64,000 nt of DNA from NCBI GenBank assembly GCA_964244065.1, contig CAXTHH010000001.1, positions 682,001 to 746,000 on the forward strand. Reading direction: 5' to 3'. A model generated the notes under the pieces. That model did no database searches. It was not told the DNA's origin and worked only from the letters and a program-made list of their open reading frames with translations. Shown here one piece after another: positions 59,582 to 64,000 of the stretch; position 1 is the first letter of the stretch, and each line of letters starts with the position of its first letter. The DNA comes from JASLDZ01 sp964244065 (GTDB lineage: Bacteria > Pseudomonadota > Alphaproteobacteria > Caulobacterales > Caulobacteraceae). The position numbers were made by a program, and so were the translations under genes.

Positions 59582-60534
59582 GGCTGTTCCCCGTGGCCGC
59601 CTCGACCAACGCCCAGGCGGTGGACCTGATCTTCTGGGGACTGTTCGCGCTGTCGGCCGTGATCGGTCTGACGGTGATCGCGCTGATCTGGGTGTTCGGC
59701 ATCCGTTTCCGCCGCGGCTCGGCGGCCAACCGGGCGCCCCTGGCCGCCGCCGTGGGCCGCGAGTTCGAGATCGGCTGGACGGCGGGCGCCCTGTTCCTGG
59801 CGCTGTTCATCTTCTGGTGGGCCGCCAGCTCGCAGCTGAGGACGCTCGTGCCGCCGGCCAACGCGCTGGAGGTGCACGTGGTCGGCCGGCAGTGGATGTG
59901 GAAGGTGCAGCATGCCGGCGGCGCGCGCGAGATCAACGCCCTGCACGCGCCGCTCGGCCGCCCCGTGCGGCTGATCATGACCAGCCAGGACACGATCCAC
60001 GACTTCTACGTGCCCGCCTTCCGCATGAAGTCGGACGTGCTGCCCGGCCGCTGGACGCAAACCTGGTTCGAGGCCACCAAGCTTGGGACCTTCCCCATCG
60101 AGTGCGCCGAATACTGCGGCGCCGACCACTCCACCATGGGCGGCACGGTGACGGTGATGACGCCCGAAGCCTTCGCGCGCTGGCAGGCGGTGCAGCCGCT
60201 GGCGGGCTCGGACGTGGCGCGGGGCCAAGCGCACTACGCCCGGCTGGGCTGCGGCGGCTGCCACGGCGCCGGCGGGCGCGGGCCGCGCGGGCCCAGCCTC
60301 TACGGCCTGTACGGCTCGCGCGTGTCCCTGGCCGACGGCCGCACGGTGGTGGCGGACGACGCCTGGCTGGCGGAGGTGCTGGTCCATCCGGAGCGCAACG
60401 TGGTGGCCGGGTGGCCCGCCGCCATGCCCTCCTACGCCGACGCGCTCGACCCCGAGGGGGTGATCGACGTGGTCGCCTACCTGAAGACGCTTCGGCCCGG
60501 CCTCGGGCCCGCCGTCGCCGGACGCTCCTCATGA
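59578..60534 (+). CDS. coxB: caa3-type cytochrome c oxidase subunit II with fused cytochrome c domain
   Basis: A 318-residue subunit II. Two membrane helices (about residues 18-42 and 62-82) are followed by the cupredoxin CuA domain: VVGRQWMWKVQHAGG, the first ligand in TIHDFYVP, and CAEYCGADHSTM (C176, E178, C180, H184, M187). A cytochrome c domain follows with CGGCH (C225-H229) and a distal Met in AMPSY. It accepts electrons from ActE. ATG overlaps sco, and the stop overlaps coxA (ATGA). Confidence 0.97.
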   Translation: MRLFPVAASTNAQAVDLIFWGLFALSAVIGLTVIALIWVFGIRFRRGSAANRAPLAAAVGREFEIGWTAGALFLALFIFWWAASSQLRTLVPPANALEVHVVGRQWMWKVQHAGGAREINALHAPLGRPVRLIMTSQDTIHDFYVPAFRMKSDVLPGRWTQTWFEATKLGTFPIECAEYCGADHSTMGGTVTVMTPEAFARWQAVQPLAGSDVARGQAHYARLGCGGCHGAGGRGPRGPSLYGLYGSRVSLADGRTVVADDAWLAEVLVHPERNVVAGWPAAMPSYADALDPEGVIDVVAYLKTLRPGLGPAVAGRSS

Positions 60535-62243
60535 CCGACGCCGCCCTGCCTGCTCCCGAGAGCGCCGCCGGCCGCCGCGAGGACTCCGCCGCGCCGGCCA
60601 TGGACGACAAGCCCCAGCAGGGCAGCTTCTGGACGGACGGCTGGACCGCGCGCTCCTGGCTGACCACCGTCGACCACAAGCGGATCGCGGTGCTCTACGC
60701 GGTGACGATCACCGTCTTCTTCTTCGTCGGCGGCGCGGCGGCCGCGGTCATCCGCGCCCACCTGATCGAGCCGCGCGGCGCCCTGGTCGGCCACGACACC
60801 TACAACAAGCTGTTCACGCTGCATGGCGTGGTGATGATCTGGTTCTTCCTGGTGCCGTCGATCCCGACCACGCTCGGCAACTTCCTGCTGCCGCTGATGA
60901 TCGGGGCGCGCGACGTCGCCTTCCCCAAGCTGAACCTGGCGTCCTGGTACATCAACATCGCCGGCGCGGCGCTGACGGTGGCGGCGCTGGTGGCCGGCGG
61001 GGTGGACACGGGCTGGACCTTCTACGCGCCCTACAGCTCGGTGTACTCGAACTCGGCGGTGCTGCTGGCGGCGCTGGGCGTGTTCACGGTGGGGTTCTCG
61101 TCCATCGCCACGGGCGTGAACTTCATCGCCACCGTGCACCTGCTGCGCGCGCCGGGCATGACCTGGTTCCGGCTGCCCATGTTCGTGTGGGCCATCTACG
61201 CCACCAGCCTGGTGATGGTGCTGGCGACGCCCGTGCTGGCCACCAGCCTGCTCTTGATCGTGGCGGAGCGCGCGTTCCACCTGCCGATCTTCGACGCGCG
61301 CTTCGGCGGCGACCCGCTGCTGTTCCAGCACCTGTTCTGGTTCTACAGCCACCCGGCCGTCTACATCATGGTGCTGCCGGCCATGGGCGTGGTCAGCGAG
61401 ATCATCACCGCGGGCGCGCGGCGCCAGCTCTTCGGCTACGCCTTCATGGTCTACGCGGTGCTGGCCATCGCGGCGGTGGGCTTCCTGGTGTGGGGCCACC
61501 ACATGTTCGTCTCGGGCCAGAGCCCGTTCGCCAGCCTCGTGTTCTCGTTCCTGAGCTTCGTGGTGGCGGTGCCGAGCGCCATCAAGGTGTTCAACTGGAC
61601 GGCCACGCTCTACCGCGGCCAGATCAGCTTCGAGGCGCCCATGCTCTACGCGATGGGGTTCCTGGGTCTGTTCACCATCGGCGGGCTGACGGGGCTGATG
61701 CTGGCCTCCATCCCGCTCGACGTGCACGTGACGGACACCTACTTCGTCACGGCGCACTTCCACTACATCATGGTGGGCGGTTCGGTGTCGGCCTTCTTCG
61801 GCGGGCTTCACTTCTGGTGGCCCAAGATCACCGGGCGCATGTATCCGGAGGGGATCGCGCGGTTCACCGCCATCACCCTGTTCTTCGGGTTCAACTTCAC
61901 CTTCTTCCCGCAGTTCGTGATGGGCTACCTCGGCATGCCGCGCCGGTACGCGAGCTACCTGCCCGAGTTCCAGCCCTGGCACGTGATGAGCACCACGGGC
62001 GCGGCGGTGCTGGCGGTCGCCTACCTCCTGCCGCTCGGCTACTTCGCCTGGTCGCTGCGCTTCGGGAAGCCGGCCGGCGACGATCCCTGGCGGGCGACGG
62101 GGCTGGAGTGGCGCACCGCCTCGCCCCCGCCCACCCACAACTTCGACCAGATCCCAACCGTTCGGGAGGCGCCGTACGACTACCATGCGGACCACGAGGG
62201 GCCCGAGCACGGCGCCCAGCCGCGCTCGCGCCAGGGCGGCTGA
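60531..62243 (+). CDS. coxA: caa3-type cytochrome c oxidase subunit I, A2 type
   Basis: A 570-residue haem-copper subunit I with 12 membrane helices. TVDHKRIAVLY and LFTLHGVVMIWFFL (haem a His) open it; the CuB/cross-link His is in FWFYSHPAVYIMVLP, the His pair in WGHHMFVSG, and DTYFVTAHFHYIMVGG holds the haem a3/a ligands. In place of the HPEVY glutamate of A1 oxidases it has YSHP (Y272, S273, H274), the signature of A2-type enzymes such as Rhodothermus and Thermus caa3. The 41-residue polar N-terminus is not conserved. The ATG overlaps coxB. Confidence 0.97.
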   Translation: MTDAALPAPESAAGRREDSAAPAMDDKPQQGSFWTDGWTARSWLTTVDHKRIAVLYAVTITVFFFVGGAAAAVIRAHLIEPRGALVGHDTYNKLFTLHGVVMIWFFLVPSIPTTLGNFLLPLMIGARDVAFPKLNLASWYINIAGAALTVAALVAGGVDTGWTFYAPYSSVYSNSAVLLAALGVFTVGFSSIATGVNFIATVHLLRAPGMTWFRLPMFVWAIYATSLVMVLATPVLATSLLLIVAERAFHLPIFDARFGGDPLLFQHLFWFYSHPAVYIMVLPAMGVVSEIITAGARRQLFGYAFMVYAVLAIAAVGFLVWGHHMFVSGQSPFASLVFSFLSFVVAVPSAIKVFNWTATLYRGQISFEAPMLYAMGFLGLFTIGGLTGLMLASIPLDVHVTDTYFVTAHFHYIMVGGSVSAFFGGLHFWWPKITGRMYPEGIARFTAITLFFGFNFTFFPQFVMGYLGMPRRYASYLPEFQPWHVMSTTGAAVLAVAYLLPLGYFAWSLRFGKPAGDDPWRATGLEWRTASPPPTHNFDQIPTVREAPYDYHADHEGPEHGAQPRSRQGG

Positions 62244-62246
62244 GCG

Positions 62247-62873
62247 GTGGCCGACGCCGCGCCCCTGCACGAGCCTTTCGAGACCCGCGCCCGCCAGCGC
62301 GAGGCGACGGTGTTCGGCCTGTGGTGCTTCCTGGCCAGCGAGGTGCTGCTCTTCGCCGGGCTGTTCCTGGTCTACGCCGTGCACCGCTGGCGCGACGGGC
62401 CCGCCTTCTCCGTCGCCGCCCAGCACACCAACGCGCTGCTGGGCACGGTCAACACGCTCCTGCTGCTGACCTCCTCCGCCGCCATCGCCGTCGCCGGCCG
62501 GGCGCTGGAGGCGGGGCGCGTGCGCACCGCCGTGGCCGGCGTCTGGACCACGCTGGCGCTCGGCGTCGGCTTCCTGGTCGTGAAGGCGATCGAGTACCGC
62601 CTCGACGTCGAGGAGCACCTGTGGCCCGCGCCGGACTTCGCCCTCCCAGAGCCGGCCGCCCGCGTCTTCTACAGCCTGTACTGGACCTCCACCGGCCTGC
62701 ACGCCCTGCACGTCACCGTCGGCCTGACCCTGATCGCGCGCCTGGCCTGGATGGCGCACCGGGGCGTCCTGGCCCGCCGGCCGGACTCGATGGAGGCCAC
62801 CAGCCTCTACTGGCACCTCGTCGACGCGATCTGGGTGGGGCTCTACCCCTGCCTGTACCTGGTGGGCCGGTGA
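62247..62873 (+). CDS. coxC: Cytochrome c oxidase subunit III
   Basis: A 208-residue subunit III with five membrane helices. FGLWCFLASEVLLFAGLFLVY, LLLTSSAAIAVA, the Glu in VKAIEY and the STGLHALHVTVG and YWHLVDAIWVGLYP segments are family hallmarks. It starts with GTG three bases after the coxA stop. The stop overlaps the GTG of the small subunit IV gene. Confidence 0.95.
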   Translation: MADAAPLHEPFETRARQREATVFGLWCFLASEVLLFAGLFLVYAVHRWRDGPAFSVAAQHTNALLGTVNTLLLLTSSAAIAVAGRALEAGRVRTAVAGVWTTLALGVGFLVVKAIEYRLDVEEHLWPAPDFALPEPAARVFYSLYWTSTGLHALHVTVGLTLIARLAWMAHRGVLARRPDSMEATSLYWHLVDAIWVGLYPCLYLVGR

Positions 62874-63151
62874 GCGCCGCCCGCGGGAGCGTGTGGCGCG
62901 CGCCGCTGGCGGTCTGGGCGGCGCTGGTGGCGCTCCTGGGCCTGAGCGTCGCGGCCGCCTACGCGCCGCTCGGCCCGTTCAAGACGTCCACCAGCCTGGC
63001 CGTCGCCGGGGTGAAGGCAGTGCTGATCGGCCTCGTGTTCATGCGGCTCAACCGATCGAGCAACCTCGTCAGGCTGGCGGCGTTGGCCGGGCTCGTCTGG
63101 GCGAGCTTCCTGTTCCTGCTCGCCGGAGCCGACTATCTGGCGAGGTCATGA
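62870..63151 (+). CDS. Cytochrome c oxidase subunit IV-like small membrane protein
   Basis: A 93-residue protein with three membrane helices (about residues 10-30, 37-57 and 65-88), the layout of bacterial subunit IV/CyoD/COX4 prokaryotic proteins; the VKAVLIGLVFMRLNRS segment fits this family. GTG start in coxC overlap and ATGA overlap with the following flavoprotein gene. It stabilises the oxidase core by family knowledge. Confidence 0.85.
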   Translation: MSAARGSVWRAPLAVWAALVALLGLSVAAAYAPLGPFKTSTSLAVAGVKAVLIGLVFMRLNRSSNLVRLAALAGLVWASFLFLLAGADYLARS

Positions 63152-64000
63152 GCGACGGCGAGGTCCTGGACTGCGTGATCGTCGGCGGCGGCCCCGCCGG
63201 CCTGACCGCGGCCGTGTACCTCGCCCGTGCGCGTCGCAGCCTGCGCGTGGTGGACGGCGGCGACAGCCGCGCCCGCTGGATCCCGACCAGCCACAACATC
63301 CCCGGCTTTCCGGAGGGCGTCACCGGCGAGGCGCTCCTGGCCAAGCTACGCGCCGGCGCGGCCAGGTACGGCGCGCCGGTGCTGCAGGCGCGGGCCACCG
63401 ACCTTCAGCGCGAGGGCGACCTGTTCCGGCTGGACACGGAGGCCGGCCCCGTCCGCGCCCGCCGCGCCATCCTGGCCTGCGGCGTCGAGGACAAGGAGCC
63501 CGAGCAGCCGGACGAGACCGGCCTGTTCGACGCGGTGAAGCGCGGCCTGATCCGCATCTGCCCCATCTGCGACGGCTACGAGAGCTCCGGCCTGAACCTC
63601 GGCGTGATCGGCTCCTGCGACCACGCGGCGGCGGAGGCCCTGTTCCTGCGCACCTACACCGACAGGATCACCGTGATCGTGCCGGAGAGCCTGGGCCACG
63701 TCTCGGACACGCGTCGGCGCGACCTGCAGGAGGCCGGCATCGCGCTCGTGGAGGCGCAGGACGAGGCGCTGCGCGTCCACGGCTCCGACGTGGGCTGCAT
63801 GACGGTGGGCGGGCAGGAACACCGGTTCGACGTGGTCTACGCCGCCCTGGGCTCCAAGCCGAACAACCGGCTGGCGGTGAGCGCCGGGGCGCAGCTGGGC
63901 GAGGACGGACGGCTGGTCGTCTCCGACCACGGCGAGACCTCCGTCTCGGGGTTGTACGCCGCCGGCGACCTGGTGCGCGGGCTCAACCAGGTGGCCGTGG
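63148..64000 (+). CDS. Thioredoxin reductase-like NAD(P)/FAD flavoprotein (cut by window edge)
   Basis: The 284 visible residues show the FAD motif VIVGGGPAGLTAAVYLARARR, SHNIPGFPEGVTG, a redox CxxC in ICPICDGYE (C138/C141), a second nucleotide-binding segment (LGVIGSCDHAAAEALFLRTY) and VSGLYAAGDLVRGLNQVAV, in the order of low-molecular-weight thioredoxin reductases. The CPIC pair and the GSCDHA variant of the NADPH GxGxxA loop differ from TrxB (CATC, GGGDSA), so this is a TrxB relative and not TrxB itself. ATG overlaps the subunit IV stop, making it part of the oxidase operon. The C-terminal end is outside the window. Confidence 0.88.
   Translation, partial: MSDGEVLDCVIVGGGPAGLTAAVYLARARRSLRVVDGGDSRARWIPTSHNIPGFPEGVTGEALLAKLRAGAARYGAPVLQARATDLQREGDLFRLDTEAGPVRARRAILACGVEDKEPEQPDETGLFDAVKRGLIRICPICDGYESSGLNLGVIGSCDHAAAEALFLRTYTDRITVIVPESLGHVSDTRRRDLQEAGIALVEAQDEALRVHGSDVGCMTVGGQEHRFDVVYAALGSKPNNRLAVSAGAQLGEDGRLVVSDHGETSVSGLYAAGDLVRGLNQVAV

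Noticed and set aside
60477..62816. Minus-strand open frame of 779 codons
   Set aside because: Antisense to coxA/coxC; product is rich in His, Gln and Val without domains.

Overview
This is a 64 kb stretch of a very GC-rich (above 70% by eye), gene-dense alphaproteobacterial chromosome. It carries core chromosomal genes almost throughout. The alphaproteobacterial assignment rests on the PhyR/NepR/EcfG general stress system, the NDUFA12-type complex I accessory subunit, the lptF-lptG-lptD-surA-pdxA-rsmA order and the accB-accC/aat/DUF2155/mlaD neighbourhood. A Caulobacterales-like organism (Caulobacter/Phenylobacterium relatives) fits best, but that is inference from gene order and was not tested. 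Many genes start with GTG or TTG, and about two dozen neighbouring pairs share a 4-base ATGA/GTGA/TTGA overlap, so translational coupling is the local rule.

Layout. 1-3.2 kb: end of a glutathione reductase gene, rpiA, glmU, gph and tRNA-Val(CAC). 3.4-9.4 kb: a cytochrome b561-like/cytochrome c pair behind an S9 peptidase, a DegT-type sugar aminotransferase, a Uma2 nuclease-fold protein, msrB and a Gly/Tyr-rich glycine-zipper protein. 9.5-15.9 kb: cell wall genes (PBP1A, AmiC-type amidase), then pepA-holC-I78 inhibitor lipoprotein. 16-24 kb: the outer membrane/LPS export operon lptFG-lptD-surA-pdxA-rsmA. 24-33 kb: thiS-thiG, aroQ-accB-accC, an inserted pair (HExxH membrane protein plus small partner), aat, then the NDUFA12-mlaD-DUF2155 operon and an unusual NrdJ-like protein. 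33-44 kb: a small membrane protein, two secreted pentapeptide-repeat proteins, aspS, two RNA methyltransferases, a CsgG-like protein with an SH3-like tail, hrpB and an APC permease.

44-51 kb is regulatory: an OmpR/EnvZ-type two-component system coupled to an EF-hand lipoprotein, then a general stress cluster (a DUF883/ElaB-like protein, phyR, a KGG-motif protein, ecfG, a convergent nepR-like gene and a Gly/Gln/Tyr-rich protein). I found EcfG-type promoters by eye: two exact GGAAC-N16-CGTT sites before phyR and the DUF883-like gene, and three GGAAC-N16/17-GGTT variants before other probable regulon members, including a 55-residue membrane protein at 33.4 kb.

51.3-64 kb is one long operon for an alternative complex III (actA-F, with actB as a fused molybdopterin-like plus Fe-S protein) followed by a Sco copper chaperone and a caa3-type oxygen reductase. 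Its subunit I carries the YSHP signature of A2-type oxidases and its subunit II has a fused cytochrome c domain. The operon continues into a thioredoxin-reductase-like flavoprotein cut by the window edge. Quinol would be oxidised by ACIII and electrons handed to the caa3 oxidase without a bc1 complex. The best candidates for something little described are the HExxH protein with its small partner between accC and aat, the NrdJ-tail protein without a visible catalytic barrel, and the rearranged general stress locus. Three families of inverted-repeat intergenic elements are present; one supplies the ribosome binding site of actC.
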